This document shows, one piece after another, positions 51,578-60,852 of a DNA stretch of 64,000 nt. The position numbers were made by a program, and so were the translations under genes. How positions within the stretch are numbered: position 1 is the stretch's first letter; every line of letters starts with the position of its first letter. A model generated the notes under the pieces. It was not told the DNA's origin and made no database searches. It was given only the letters and a program-made list of their open reading frames with translations. The DNA lies in assembly GCA_049680625.1 (NCBI GenBank), contig JBAUID010000102.1:1-64000 (forward strand), in the 5' to 3' direction. The DNA comes from JAUIAI01 sp049680625. Lineage in GTDB: Bacteria > Pseudomonadota > Gammaproteobacteria > Burkholderiales > Burkholderiaceae_E.

Positions 51578-52750
51578 TCAGCCTGCCGGCGCACCTTCGG
51601 TACAGCTGATCACAACGTTACTGATAAAGTCGTCACACTGCTGCAGCTGACTCAGATCAATATATTCATTCGCCCGATGGGCCTGGACAATGCTGCCCGG
51701 GCCACAGACCACAGCCGGAATACCAACTCGTTCGGTAAATAGCCCGGCCTCAGTGCCAAAAGCCACTTTACCAATAGCGGCATTGTTGGCCAGCTTGCGA
51801 ACGCTGCCAACAAAGCCGTGGCCAGGTTGTGTAGACAGTCCGGGAAACCCTGAAATGGCCTCAAAGCTGATCCCTGTTTCGGCAACAACGGCCTGCATCT
51901 GTGGTTCGAGCTCGAGAGCTGCAAATTGTTTTACTGACTCGACCATTGCGTCGACATCGTCTTCCGGCAATGAGCGGAATTCGAAATCAAGTACGCATTG
52001 TTCCGGGACAATATTCAACTGTGTGCCCCCGTTGATGACACCAACATGGGCAGTGGTGTGGGGGACATCAAACAAACTGTCCCGCTGGCCGTTTACGATA
52101 AGTTTGCGGGCAACGTCCTGAATATAGACCGTCAGTCGGGCGCCATACTCAACCGCATTGACTGCGCTGGGTGCCAGTGACGAATGTGCCGCAGTGCCTT
52201 TCACGGTTACCCGCAGTGAGCGTTTGCCTTTATGTCCAATGACAACCGACATGCTGGTGGGTTCACCGACAATACAGCCAGCGGGTTTAACCGGCCAGTC
52301 AGCCATGGTTTTGAGCATGTCTCTGACGCCGACACAGCCAATCTCTTCGTCATAAGAAAATGCCAGGATTATCGGCTTGCTTAGACGGGCTTGTTTCATT
52401 TCAGGGACCCGGCTTAAGACACTGGCGATATATCCTTTCATGTCAGCTGTCCCGCGACCGTACAAGCGACCATCGGCTTCACGTAGAACAAAAGGGTCAT
52501 GCGACCAGTTTTGCCCGTCAACCGGAACAACATCGGTGTGGCCCGACAGTACGATACCTGGTTGGTCTGGCGGGCCAATAACCGCCAGCAGGTTCGCTTT
52601 TGTCTGGTCGCTGCTAAATACCCGTTCAACGGCCACTCCGTGGCCGTCAAGGTAGTCGGCAACATAGTCGATCAGCGCCAGGTTGGAATGGCGGCTGACC
52701 GTGTCAAAGCCGATGAGTTGTTCAAGAATATCTTGTGTCGATTGCGTCAT
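51578..52750 (-). CDS. argE: Acetylornithine deacetylase
   Basis: A 390-residue M20 zinc metallopeptidase-family enzyme that removes the acetyl group from N-acetylornithine in arginine synthesis. Metal-binding motifs are LSGHTDVVPVDGQNW, YGRGTADMKG and FSYDEEIGCVG, and GTEAGLFTERVG near the end gives the last ligand region. It lies on the minus strand, inserted between the two TPM genes on the plus strand. Confidence 0.93.
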   Translation of the reverse strand: MTQSTQDILEQLIGFDTVSRHSNLALIDYVADYLDGHGVAVERVFSSDQTKANLLAVIGPPDQPGIVLSGHTDVVPVDGQNWSHDPFVLREADGRLYGRGTADMKGYIASVLSRVPEMKQARLSKPIILAFSYDEEIGCVGVRDMLKTMADWPVKPAGCIVGEPTSMSVVIGHKGKRSLRVTVKGTAAHSSLAPSAVNAVEYGARLTVYIQDVARKLIVNGQRDSLFDVPHTTAHVGVINGGTQLNIVPEQCVLDFEFRSLPEDDVDAMVESVKQFAALELEPQMQAVVAETGISFEAISGFPGLSTQPGHGFVGSVRKLANNAAIGKVAFGTEAGLFTERVGIPAVVCGPGSIVQAHRANEYIDLSQLQQCDDFISNVVISCTEGAPAG

Positions 52751-52887
52751 ATGGTGTCTTTAGTAGTAGCCAGGGCCTGTCAGAACCTCAATATATACTG
52801 CGACTCTGTTGACCGTCGTATCAGCAGGGTCTTATCTCATACCTGTTGACCTGATGATTATCACCGATGAATGCTCACTGAGTTGTC

Positions 52888-53397
52888 ATGACACGGAATC
52901 GCTTTGTACGCTTGTTGTCCCACCTGGTTTCAGGGCCGTGGACTATCCGGCGAAGTTTCCCCGATACGGCCCTTGATTCTATCGAAATGGCGATCGCCAG
53001 TGGTGAGCAATCCCATGCGGCGGAAGTCCGCGTTGCGATTGAACATTCGTTCAGTCCGTGGGCCATAGTGGTCGACGTTGTGTCGCCGCGGGAGCGGGCG
53101 CTCGATGTTTTTGGTGATTTGAGAGTCTGGGATACTGAAGACAATAACGGCATCCTGATTTACGTTTTGCTGGCAGACCAGGCGGTTGAAATTGTCGCTG
53201 ACCGCGGTGCCAATCGGACGATTCCGCAAGCTGTCTGGGATAAGGCTTGCGAACTGATGCATGATGCGTTTCAGTATGGGAGTTTTGACGAAGGTGTCAT
53301 CGAAGCGGTGCGCTTTTTGAATTCTGAGCTGGCGGGGGCGTATCCACCCGGTGATCAAAACCCAAACGAACTGCCAAACCGCCCGACGATCTTATGA
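52888..53397 (+). CDS. TPM-domain protein, short form
   Basis: A 169-residue cytoplasmic or membrane-peripheral TPM protein without signal. The domain is readable in SFSPWAIVVDVVSPRERALD, WDTEDNNGILIYVLLADQAV, EIVADRGANRTIPQAVWDKA and YGSFDEGVIEAV. The N-terminus LVSGPWTIRRSFPDTALDSI is the usual lead-in of this group. In many gammaproteobacteria this gene is the third member of a lemA-TPM-TPM set; here argE separates it from the others. Converges on the MFS-acyltransferase gene, seven bases apart. Confidence 0.9.
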   Translation: MTRNRFVRLLSHLVSGPWTIRRSFPDTALDSIEMAIASGEQSHAAEVRVAIEHSFSPWAIVVDVVSPRERALDVFGDLRVWDTEDNNGILIYVLLADQAVEIVADRGANRTIPQAVWDKACELMHDAFQYGSFDEGVIEAVRFLNSELAGAYPPGDQNPNELPNRPTIL

Positions 53398-53404
53398 ACT
53401 CAGA

Positions 53405-55375
53405 TTAAAGCCCGGGTAACGTGTCATCGTGTAGTTTTTGAACCGCGTCCCGTAAGCTAACCATATCAACAGCATCACTGATCAGGGCCGGGCCGATATT
53501 AATGCCGACCCGACTCGATAGCCCGCGACGAAACGGTCGGGACATTGCGCGGCCATCAATTCGCGAGAAGAACGAGCCCCACAGGTTCTGCAATGCAACC
53601 GGAATAATTGGCACGAGTTGATTGTTGATTTCAGAAGCATTCGTGGCTGCATTTTGGGCTGCACTGCGTATCTTGAGAAGTCCGGGGCGGAATTCCTGCA
53701 ATGAACCGTCGCTGGTGATTTTTCCTTCCGGAAAAATGCCCAGCAGGTCGCCGCTTTGTAATGTCTTGCTGGCCGCCTGCATCGCCAGATCATAAGCATG
53801 CTCATCTTCATGGCGGGGCGCCACCGGGATAGCCCCGGCCAGTTTAAATAATAAGCCCAGGCCGGGTGTCTTAAAGATTTTGTGATCCATCAGGAAAGTG
53901 ATTGGCCGCGGGCTTGTCGCCATCAGCAAAATTGCGTCGACAAAGCTCACATGGTTGGCGACCAGAATAGCTGGCCCGCTTTCGGGTATATGCTCATCAC
54001 CGGCCACCTTGAAGCGATATACGATACGCGATGCAATCCATGCAAAAAAGCGCAGCAGGTACTCGGGCACCAGGCTGAATATATAAATGGCAACAATGGC
54101 ATTAAGAATCGCCGTGGCCAGAAACACCTGCGGAATACTCAAGCCTGCTTGCAGGGCAGAACCGGCCAGAACAGCACTGACAATCATGAAAATGGCATTG
54201 ATGATGTTGTTGGCGGCAATAATCCGGGCCCGATGTGTGGGCCTGGATCGCGACTGAATCAACGCATACATGGGTACGCTGAACAAACCGGTGAAAAACG
54301 ACAGGAGTAACAAGTCGAGGATAATCCGCCAGGTTCCCGCTGCGCCGAGCCACTCACTAACCGTTGCCATGCCGCTGGTTTGCAGACCGCGGGTCGAAAA
54401 GTATAAGTCGATTGCAAAGACGCTCATGCCAATGGCGCCAAAGGGAACCAGGCCAATTTCTACGTGGCGACGGGAGAGTTTCTCGCAGGTAAGTGATCCG
54501 GCGCCAATGCCGATTGAAAAGATCACGAGCAGGCATGATGCAACGGTTTCATCACCGCCGAGGACATCGCGTGCAAAAGATGGAAACTGCGATAAAAACA
54601 CTGCGCCAAAGAACCACATCCACGAAATACCGAGGATCGAACGGAACACAACCAGATTGGTTCGGGCCAGTTTCAGATTTCGCCAGGTTTCAGAAACGGG
54701 GTTCCAGTTGATTTTCAGCGTTGGGTCGGTTGCAGGCGCGTTGGGCACCATGCCCGCAGTGAGGCGTCCGACCCCGGCCAGCAGCAGGCAGGTTGCTGCG
54801 ACCAGGCTCTGACCCAACCCATCAATAGAGACGAGTAATCCTCCGGCAACATTGCCGAGCAAAATTGCAACAAATGTTCCGGATTCAACCAGGCCGTTTC
54901 CCCCGGTTAATTCGCGTTCGGTTAATTGCTGTGGCAGGTAGGCGTACTTGACCGGGCCAAAGACCGCGGATTGCAGACCCATGAGAAAAATGCACAGCAA
55001 GAGCAACGGAATGTTCTGCAGATAAAAGCCAACGGCGGCAATGCCCATGACTCCAATTTCTGTTGCTTTGAGTTTCCTGATCAGCATCGACTTTTCGAAT
55101 TTGTCGGCCAGTTGACCGCTGGTTGCGGAAAAAAGCAAGTAGGGCAGGATAAACAACGCACCGATAACAAGGCCGGCAATTTCCGGCTGCAGCCAGCTGA
55201 CTTGCAACTGATAAGTCACCATGACGGTAAAGGCGAATTTAAACAGGTTATCGTTGCCGGCGCCCAGAAACTGGGTCCAGAAAAAAGGCGCAAAGCGACG
55301 CTCGCCCAGCAGGGCGAACTGGCCGCGTTCTGCAGCCTCTGATGTTTCTGATTGTGATTCGGATGGGGCTTTCAT
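53405..55375 (-). CDS. MFS transporter fused to a lysophospholipid acyltransferase
   Basis: A 656-residue fusion. Residues about 20-420 form a twelve-helix MFS unit (NDNLFKFAFTVMVTYQLQV at the first helix, LADKFEKSMLIRKLKA at the MFS loop). The C-terminal part is a PlsC-type acyltransferase: catalytic motif ANHVSFVDAILL (near residue 475, NHxxxxD), then IFPEGKITSDGSLQEF (near 547). This is like the LplT-Aas lysophospholipid recycling system, but no acyl-ACP synthetase domain follows. Activity may be to import a lysophospholipid and reacylate it from acyl-CoA or acyl-ACP. Confidence 0.88.
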   Translation of the reverse strand: MKAPSESQSETSEAAERGQFALLGERRFAPFFWTQFLGAGNDNLFKFAFTVMVTYQLQVSWLQPEIAGLVIGALFILPYLLFSATSGQLADKFEKSMLIRKLKATEIGVMGIAAVGFYLQNIPLLLLCIFLMGLQSAVFGPVKYAYLPQQLTERELTGGNGLVESGTFVAILLGNVAGGLLVSIDGLGQSLVAATCLLLAGVGRLTAGMVPNAPATDPTLKINWNPVSETWRNLKLARTNLVVFRSILGISWMWFFGAVFLSQFPSFARDVLGGDETVASCLLVIFSIGIGAGSLTCEKLSRRHVEIGLVPFGAIGMSVFAIDLYFSTRGLQTSGMATVSEWLGAAGTWRIILDLLLLSFFTGLFSVPMYALIQSRSRPTHRARIIAANNIINAIFMIVSAVLAGSALQAGLSIPQVFLATAILNAIVAIYIFSLVPEYLLRFFAWIASRIVYRFKVAGDEHIPESGPAILVANHVSFVDAILLMATSPRPITFLMDHKIFKTPGLGLLFKLAGAIPVAPRHEDEHAYDLAMQAASKTLQSGDLLGIFPEGKITSDGSLQEFRPGLLKIRSAAQNAATNASEINNQLVPIIPVALQNLWGSFFSRIDGRAMSRPFRRGLSSRVGINIGPALISDAVDMVSLRDAVQKLHDDTLPGL

Positions 55376-55525
55376 GAAGACACCGAAGTGATTGAACGGA
55401 TGAAGCCAGTCTGGGCTAATGATGACCGGGGTTCAATCAATTGATACGGAGAACCAACAAACGACCTTCTGAGTAGCGTATTTTGCTACGATTGACGCAG
55501 GGCTAACCCGTTGGAACTCACCACT

Positions 55526-56299
55526 ATGGCTGACACTCAGGATTTGATCACCGCACTGCGCGCCGAACTAAAAGTGGCCGGCATGACTTATGCGAACCTG
55601 GCGGACGCACTGGGTACCAGTGAGTCAACGGTTAAACGAATGTTCTCTCGACGTGATATGACCTTGTCCCGGGTGGACGAAATTCTAAAAGCCTTATCGC
55701 TTGATTTTGCGGACGTCGCGCGCCGAATCGCGCAGACCCGTCCCGAAATGGTTGAGTTGAGCCATGCTCAGGAAAAAGCGCTGGTTGCCGACCGCAAACT
55801 GATGATGATTGCGCTGAGCTGCCAAAGCGAATGGAGCTTTGAGCAAATGCTTGAGTTTTTCGTTTTTTCCGAAGCCCAACTCGTTGGTTTTATGACCCGT
55901 CTCGACAAACTCGGACTCATCGAATTACGGGCCAACAACCGCTACAGTCTGAAACTGGCAAAAGGGTTTCGTTGGCGCCCACACGGCCCGGTAATGACTT
56001 ACTTTCGCCAAAAAGCGATGAGCGACTATTTCTCGTCAGGTTTTGATCAAGACGGGGAACTACTTGTGCTGGTACACGGTTCGATTGCGACGTCGTCTGT
56101 GCCCGCATTTAATGACCGGCTACGTCGCCTGGCGAGTGACTTCTCACGTCAGCACCTGACGGACCATAATCTCGATCCGGCACATAAGAGTTCGTTTACG
56201 ATGGTGCTGGCGATGCGCGATTGGCTTTACAGTGAGTTTCACGACCTCACCCGGGGCCCCGGGCAGGTTGGTACACAAAAGCCTGAACTGCAAGCCTGA
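55526..56299 (+). CDS. Helix-turn-helix (XRE-like) regulator
   Basis: A 257-residue protein. The N-terminal HTH is GMTYANLADALGTSESTVKR followed by MFSRRDMTLSRVDEILKALS. The rest is a helical region with a winged-helix-like part (ALSCQSEWSFEQMLEFFVFS then LVGFMTRLDKLGLIELRANN) that I do not assign to a ligand family. The ATG 55526 is chosen over TTG 55511, which adds five residues. The MFS-acyltransferase gene diverges across 150 bases and may be its target. Confidence 0.8.
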   Translation: MADTQDLITALRAELKVAGMTYANLADALGTSESTVKRMFSRRDMTLSRVDEILKALSLDFADVARRIAQTRPEMVELSHAQEKALVADRKLMMIALSCQSEWSFEQMLEFFVFSEAQLVGFMTRLDKLGLIELRANNRYSLKLAKGFRWRPHGPVMTYFRQKAMSDYFSSGFDQDGELLVLVHGSIATSSVPAFNDRLRRLASDFSRQHLTDHNLDPAHKSSFTMVLAMRDWLYSEFHDLTRGPGQVGTQKPELQA

Positions 56300-56668
56300 C
56301 CGACAAAACGGCTCGGGATGCAAGTTATCCCGACGATTTGTTGGCTAAAAATGGTCTGCTGTTTTGACAGGCAAAAAAAGGCCGCCCCATAGGGCGGCTC
56401 AAGGACTGATGCTAGGAGTGATCGCTACCGGGAGCACTGCTGCGACACAGATTTCCCGGTCCGTCAGCATCCAAAAAGCGGATGCACACAGGTATATGCA
56501 AGTGGCGTGCCAGTTTTTTTATAATTGGTAAGTACTTGAAATATAGAGAGAAAATTGAGGGGCTTGTGATCACCAAAAATCGCGTCGTAAGAATTGGCGA
56601 CCTTTTCAACCTTAATCGTCCAGCTTTTGAGGTTTGTCCACAGTTTCCCGATCGGAAGGAGAACTTTT
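56300..56668. other. 369-base gene-poor gap with AT-rich segment
   Basis: The interval between the HTH gene and the DUF2237 gene holds a terminator-like hairpin (56373-56398), then an AT-rich stretch at about 56512-56600, and the ribosome-binding site for the next gene. I see no supported gene in either direction, although open frames exist on both strands. Confidence 0.5.
56373..56398 (-). terminator. Terminator-like hairpin oriented to the minus strand
   Basis: GCCGCCC/GGGCGGC (56381-56387 with 56392-56398) with a four-base loop; AAAAAAA at 56373-56379 gives a U-tract on the minus strand only. No minus-strand gene lies to its right before glnS (59041), and the flanking genes are on the plus strand. 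It may end a short antisense or unlisted transcript, or also act weakly on the plus strand. Confidence 0.6.
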
Positions 56669-57058
56669 ATGCATGACTTGAATGTGCTCGGGGGCCCACT
56701 CCAGGCATGCTCATTCGATCCGGTGACCGGATTTTTTCGCACGGGATGTTGTGAAACCGGCCCGGAGGACACTGCCAGCCATACCATTTGCGCCCGCGTT
56801 ACCGATGAGTTTCTTGCCTATTCGATTCGCCAGGGTAACGACTTAAGCACTCCGAGGCCCGAGTTTCGGTTTCGTGGCCTGCAAGCCGGTGATCGCTGGT
56901 GTGTCTGCGCTCTGCGCTGGTTGCAAGCCTACGAAGATGGGGTTGCACCCCCGGTTGTGATGGAGGCCACTCATGAGCGCGCCCTGGACATTGTGCCCTT
57001 GACCGCTTTGCAAGCGTGTGCAGCCGGCCCTGACAAAAAACAAAGTGACTCGGTATGA
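56669..57058 (+). CDS. DUF2237 protein
   Basis: A 129-residue protein of the DUF2237 group. Conserved features are NVLGGPLQACSFDPVTGFFR, DGCC-type GCCETGPEDTASHTIC, FRFRGLQAGDRWCVCALRWL and VVMEATHERALDIV. Family function is unknown; the conserved cysteines suggest a metal or redox role. The ATG 56669 has AAGGAGA upstream; the frame is open earlier to 56594. It is followed by the metallo-beta-lactamase gene after ten bases. Confidence 0.9.
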   Translation: MHDLNVLGGPLQACSFDPVTGFFRTGCCETGPEDTASHTICARVTDEFLAYSIRQGNDLSTPRPEFRFRGLQAGDRWCVCALRWLQAYEDGVAPPVVMEATHERALDIVPLTALQACAAGPDKKQSDSV

Positions 57059-57068
57059 AGGCGATTCG

Positions 57069-57716
57069 ATGAAATTAGTTGTTGTCCCGGTTACTCCGTT
57101 CCAGCAAAACTGTTGTGTTCTGGTCTGTGAAGAAACCGGTAGGGCCGCTGTGACGGACCCCGGTGGTGATCTTGAGAAAATTGACGCTGCTCTGGACAGT
57201 ACCGGCGCAAGCCTGGAAAAAGTTTTTCTGACCCACGGCCATATTGATCATTGTGGCCAGTCTTCCGAATTTGCGAAACGTCACGGCGTTGCGATCGAAG
57301 GTCCTCACCGGGAAGACAAGTTCTGGATTGATCAGCTACCCGAGCAAGGTAAACGTTTTGGTTTTGAGCACCTCGATGCTTTTGAGCCGGACCGTTGGTT
57401 AGTTGAAGGTGACACCGTGCGCTTTGGCAACATCAAGATGAACGTCTGGCATTGTCCGGGGCATACCCCTGGTCATGTTGTGTTCCACCAACCTGAGATT
57501 GGCCTGGCTATTGTTGGCGATGTATTGTTTCGCGGAGCGATTGGCCGCACCGACTTTCCGCGAGGTGATACCCGAGCGTTGATCGATTCTATTCGCACGA
57601 AGTTGTGGCCTATGGGAAGTGACACACAATTTGTTCCGGGTCACGGGCCAATGTCAACCTTCGGCCAGGAGCGGGAAGACAATGCCTTTGTTGCTGACCG
57701 TTTGTTCGATGAGTGA
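57069..57716 (+). CDS. Metallo-beta-lactamase-fold hydrolase (glyoxalase II-like)
   Basis: A 215-residue MBL-fold protein, similar to the YcbL group. Metal-binding motif THGHIDHCGQ (HxHxDH), the later HCPGHTPGHVVF and GDVLFRGAIGRTDFPRGD, and FVPGHGPMSTFGQE give the full ligand set. Activity is probably thioester hydrolysis, such as S-lactoylglutathione. The ATG 57069 is chosen from the family start MKLVVVPVTPFQQN; the frame is open to 57018. It lies ten bases after DUF2237. Confidence 0.92.
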   Translation: MKLVVVPVTPFQQNCCVLVCEETGRAAVTDPGGDLEKIDAALDSTGASLEKVFLTHGHIDHCGQSSEFAKRHGVAIEGPHREDKFWIDQLPEQGKRFGFEHLDAFEPDRWLVEGDTVRFGNIKMNVWHCPGHTPGHVVFHQPEIGLAIVGDVLFRGAIGRTDFPRGDTRALIDSIRTKLWPMGSDTQFVPGHGPMSTFGQEREDNAFVADRLFDE

Positions 57717-57758
57717 GCCAGGTGAGTTGAATAAACTATATCAATCGAGTCAGCTCCG

Positions 57759-58940
57759 ATGACGTGCCGGGTGGCAATTGTTGGTGGTGGACTGGGTGGG
57801 CTGGCCTGTGCGCTGGCATTACGCCAGGTTGGCATTCGTGCCGATGTTTATGAGCAGGCCAGCGCCCTGCGTGAGGTTGGCGCGGGCATCGTCGTGCCGC
57901 CTAATATGGTTAAACCTCTGGCCAGGATCGGGCTTGCTGATCGATTGCCAGAGTTTTGCGTTGAGCTTGAAGCAGCCTGGGAGTTTCGGCGCTGGCAGGA
58001 CGGTCAGGTTTTATTCTCACAGCCGATGGGTGAGCAGTGCGTCCAGATGTACGGCGCGCCGTGTTTTGTTGCCCATCGTGCAGACCTGATGCGCTTGTTT
58101 GAAACAGCCCTGCCGCCGGATCAGCTGCATCTGGGCCTGCGCTGTGTGAATGTGACACAAACCGCAACGTCAGCGCGTCTGACCCTGGCCAGCGCAGATG
58201 GCGCCCAGACCGCAGTCACAGTTGACGCCGTTATCGGTGCCGACGGTATTCACTCCACAGTGCGCGAGGTGGTCACGCCGCCGGCGCAGGCGCGTTTTTC
58301 GGGGCTGTGTGCTTTTCGCTGCCTGGTGCCAACCACCCGCGCGCCGGCAATGGCTAATCGACCGGTGCAAAGCTTGTGGCTCGGACCTGGCAGGCATTTT
58401 GTGCACTATCCAATTTCTAATAGCCAACTAGTCAATATTGTTGCGATTGTTCCTGCTGGCAACTGGCGCACCGAGTCATGGATTACCGATGGCAGTGTTA
58501 CTGACTTGCTGCAGGAATTTGCCGGTTGGGATGAACGGGTTCTCGAGATGATCGCATCCGCTACCGATACAAAGCGCTGGGCTTTGTATGATCGAACCCC
58601 TTTGCAGCGGTGGACGGATAATCGGGTGAGCCTGCTTGGCGATGCTGCGCACGCAATGTTGCCGTTCTTCGCCCAGGGCGCAGCGCAGGCAATAGAAGAT
58701 GCCCTGGTACTTGCGGCCTGTCTGCGCGATGCAGATGTCCGCTCAGTACCCGAGAGCTTGCAGCGCTACGAAGCCATTCGGCGACCCAGGGCAAGCGAGG
58801 TACAGTTAATGAGCCGGGGCCGGGAGATTCGCAATCATTTGCCAGATGGCCCTGATCAAAGAGAGCGGGACCTTGGTTTTGAGAGTGGCGATCCGCTGCG
58901 CCAAAGCGCCTGGCTCTACGGACACGACCTGGCAGTCTGA
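57759..58940 (+). CDS. FAD-dependent aromatic-ring monooxygenase
   Basis: A 393-residue class A flavoprotein hydroxylase, of the salicylate/6-hydroxynicotinate hydroxylase type. It shows VAIVGGGLGGLACALALRQV at the N-terminus, the DG motif VIGADGIHSTVREVV and the GD motif LLGDAAHAMLPFFAQGAAQA. The substrate is an aromatic or heterocyclic acid; which one is not clear. It follows the MBL gene by 42 bases and is convergent with glnS. Confidence 0.88.
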   Translation: MTCRVAIVGGGLGGLACALALRQVGIRADVYEQASALREVGAGIVVPPNMVKPLARIGLADRLPEFCVELEAAWEFRRWQDGQVLFSQPMGEQCVQMYGAPCFVAHRADLMRLFETALPPDQLHLGLRCVNVTQTATSARLTLASADGAQTAVTVDAVIGADGIHSTVREVVTPPAQARFSGLCAFRCLVPTTRAPAMANRPVQSLWLGPGRHFVHYPISNSQLVNIVAIVPAGNWRTESWITDGSVTDLLQEFAGWDERVLEMIASATDTKRWALYDRTPLQRWTDNRVSLLGDAAHAMLPFFAQGAAQAIEDALVLAACLRDADVRSVPESLQRYEAIRRPRASEVQLMSRGREIRNHLPDGPDQRERDLGFESGDPLRQSAWLYGHDLAV

Positions 58941-58957
58941 GCAGCTTTTTCACAGCT

Positions 58958-58988
58958 CTTTAACAGTCCTTTAACAGTCCTTTAACAG
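58958..58988 (+). repeat. Three direct copies of an 11-base repeat
   Basis: CTTTAACAG recurs at 58958, 58969 and 58980, giving an 11-base period (CTTTAACAGTC), in the short intergenic region between two convergent genes. It is close to one helical turn. Probably slippage; a binding site is possible. Confidence 0.6.
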
Positions 58989-59040
58989 CAGGCCAGTCTT
59001 GCCGGGGCCAGGACTGGTCACCCTTGTGATTACGCTGTTG

Positions 59041-60846
59041 TTATTGTCCTGGTTTTTTTTTGGTTTTCTCCGGCTTTGCTGGTTTTGATGCTTTGGTTGC
59101 CGTACGCCAGGAGTCTTTCAAGGTCACGGCCCGGTTAAAAACGGGGTTGGTCGGGGTGTGGTCGACGCTATCAGCAACAAAATAGCCATGACGTTCAAAC
59201 TGAAGCGGCTGGACAGTGTCAACTGCGGATAGATCAACAAAGGCATTGACCTCGCGAATTGAATCCGGATTCAGCGCAGCCAGAAAGTCTTTCCCCCCTT
59301 CGTCCGGTGCCGGGTCAGTGAACAGTCGGTCGTATAAACGGATGACGGCTGCGCGTGCACTGCTGGCTGACAGCCAATGCAGATTTCCTTTGACTTTGTA
59401 GTTGTCAGCCCCCGGGGTGCCCGATTTCGAATCGGGCATCACTTTGGCAAGCACTTTGACGACCTGACCGTCTGCATTCTTTTCGAAACCGGTGCATTCA
59501 ATTACAAATCCATAGCGCAGGCGAACTTGCTTTCCCGGTGATAACCGGAAAAAACCTTTGACCGGTTCTTCCATGAAGTCTTCGCGCTCGATCCATAGCT
59601 CGCGGGTCAGGGCAAACTCGCGCCGTCCGCGCTCCGGGAAGTGGGGGTGGACCGGGGCCGAACAGGGTTCGACCTTGTCTGCCGACCAGTTAGTCAGTTC
59701 AAGGGCCAGCGGATTTAATACGGCAATGGTACGCGCGGCCCGATTATCCAGATCGTCGCGCAGGGCTTGCTCAAGAGCCGAGTATTCAATCCATTGATGG
59801 GCTTTTGAAATCCCGATTCGGTCGCAAAACAAGCGAATCGATTCCGGCGAGTAACCGCGACGGCGCAGGCCGGCCAGGGTTGCCAGGCGGGGGTCATCCC
59901 AGCCGGAAACATGACCGCCATCAACCAGTGTTTGAATTTTGCGCTTGCTCATGATCGTATGTTCGAGATTGAGCCGGGCAAATTCAATTTGTCGCGGTAG
60001 TGGTTGATCCAGGAAACCCGCTTCGGCAACGCGATTCAGAATCCATTCGTAAAACGGCCGATGATCCTGGAACTCGAGAGAGCACAGTGAGTGGGTGATT
60101 TTCTCCAGACCATCTTCGAGCGGATGGGCAAAGTCGTACATCGGATAAATACACCACCGATCACCGGTTCGGTGGTGATGCTCATGTCGGATCCGGTATA
60201 GCGCCGGGTCGCGCATGTTCATATTGGCCGACGCCATGTCGATCCTGGCGCGCAGGATATGGGCGCCGTCGGCGTGCTTGCCGTCACGCATTTCGCGAAA
60301 CAGATCCAGGTTCTCCCGGGCTGTTCGGTTACGGAAGGGGGATTCAACACCAGGGTTTGTCAGATTGCCCCGATTGGTACGAATATCTTCGGCGCTTTGT
60401 GAATCAACATAGGCATGGCCGGCCTGGATTAAGTGCTCTGCAAAGAGGTACAACCAGTCGAAGTAATCGGACGCGAAATAAAGATTAGATTCACCGTCGT
60501 TTTCCCAGCTAAAACCGAGCCATTGCAGTGCGTCGATAATGGCGTTCACAAATTCCTGCTCTTCACGGGCCGGGTTTGTGTCATCAAACCTCAGGTGGCA
60601 GCGACCGTTGTAGTCGCTCGCGAGGCCGAAGTTGACGCAAATTGCCTTGGCATGGCCAATATGCAGATACCCGTTTGGTTCTGGGGGGAATCGGGTACGA
60701 ATTGTTGCGGGGTCTGGCGGGCCGGCCCGGTGTGACTCGGCCAGCCCGGGTTTTCCGCCCCATTGCCGTGAAGCATAGCGCCCGCTGTCCAGATCTTTGT
60801 CGATATTGGAGCGGATGAAATTGCTGACTGGGGTGGGTTCTGACAT
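59041..60846 (-). CDS. glnS: Glutaminyl-tRNA synthetase
   Basis: Charges tRNA-Gln. The 601-residue class I synthetase has the HIGH motif in PPEPNGYLHIGHAKAI (62-65), FRFDDTNP-like FDDTNPAREEQEFV, and the KMSKS counterpart MSKRK near residue 299. The C-terminal anticodon-binding region ends in a lysine-rich tail (ATKASKPAKPEKTKKKPG), beyond the usual end. An unusual N-terminal 45 residues precede the core. It starts seven bases after the FKBP stop, so the two are co-transcribed. Confidence 0.97.
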   Translation of the reverse strand: MSEPTPVSNFIRSNIDKDLDSGRYASRQWGGKPGLAESHRAGPPDPATIRTRFPPEPNGYLHIGHAKAICVNFGLASDYNGRCHLRFDDTNPAREEQEFVNAIIDALQWLGFSWENDGESNLYFASDYFDWLYLFAEHLIQAGHAYVDSQSAEDIRTNRGNLTNPGVESPFRNRTARENLDLFREMRDGKHADGAHILRARIDMASANMNMRDPALYRIRHEHHHRTGDRWCIYPMYDFAHPLEDGLEKITHSLCSLEFQDHRPFYEWILNRVAEAGFLDQPLPRQIEFARLNLEHTIMSKRKIQTLVDGGHVSGWDDPRLATLAGLRRRGYSPESIRLFCDRIGISKAHQWIEYSALEQALRDDLDNRAARTIAVLNPLALELTNWSADKVEPCSAPVHPHFPERGRREFALTRELWIEREDFMEEPVKGFFRLSPGKQVRLRYGFVIECTGFEKNADGQVVKVLAKVMPDSKSGTPGADNYKVKGNLHWLSASSARAAVIRLYDRLFTDPAPDEGGKDFLAALNPDSIREVNAFVDLSAVDTVQPLQFERHGYFVADSVDHTPTNPVFNRAVTLKDSWRTATKASKPAKPEKTKKKPGQ

Positions 60847-60852
60847 CAGGGG

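Noticed and set aside
56464..56787. Minus-strand 107-codon frame upstream of the terminator at 56373
   Set aside because: The composition is unlike a real protein, it overlaps the start of the DUF2237 gene and has no clear start signal. A short RNA would fit better than this protein.
58952..58990. Tandem 11-base repeats as a CRISPR or integration site
   Set aside because: Only three copies with no spacers; probably slippage in an intergenic region.
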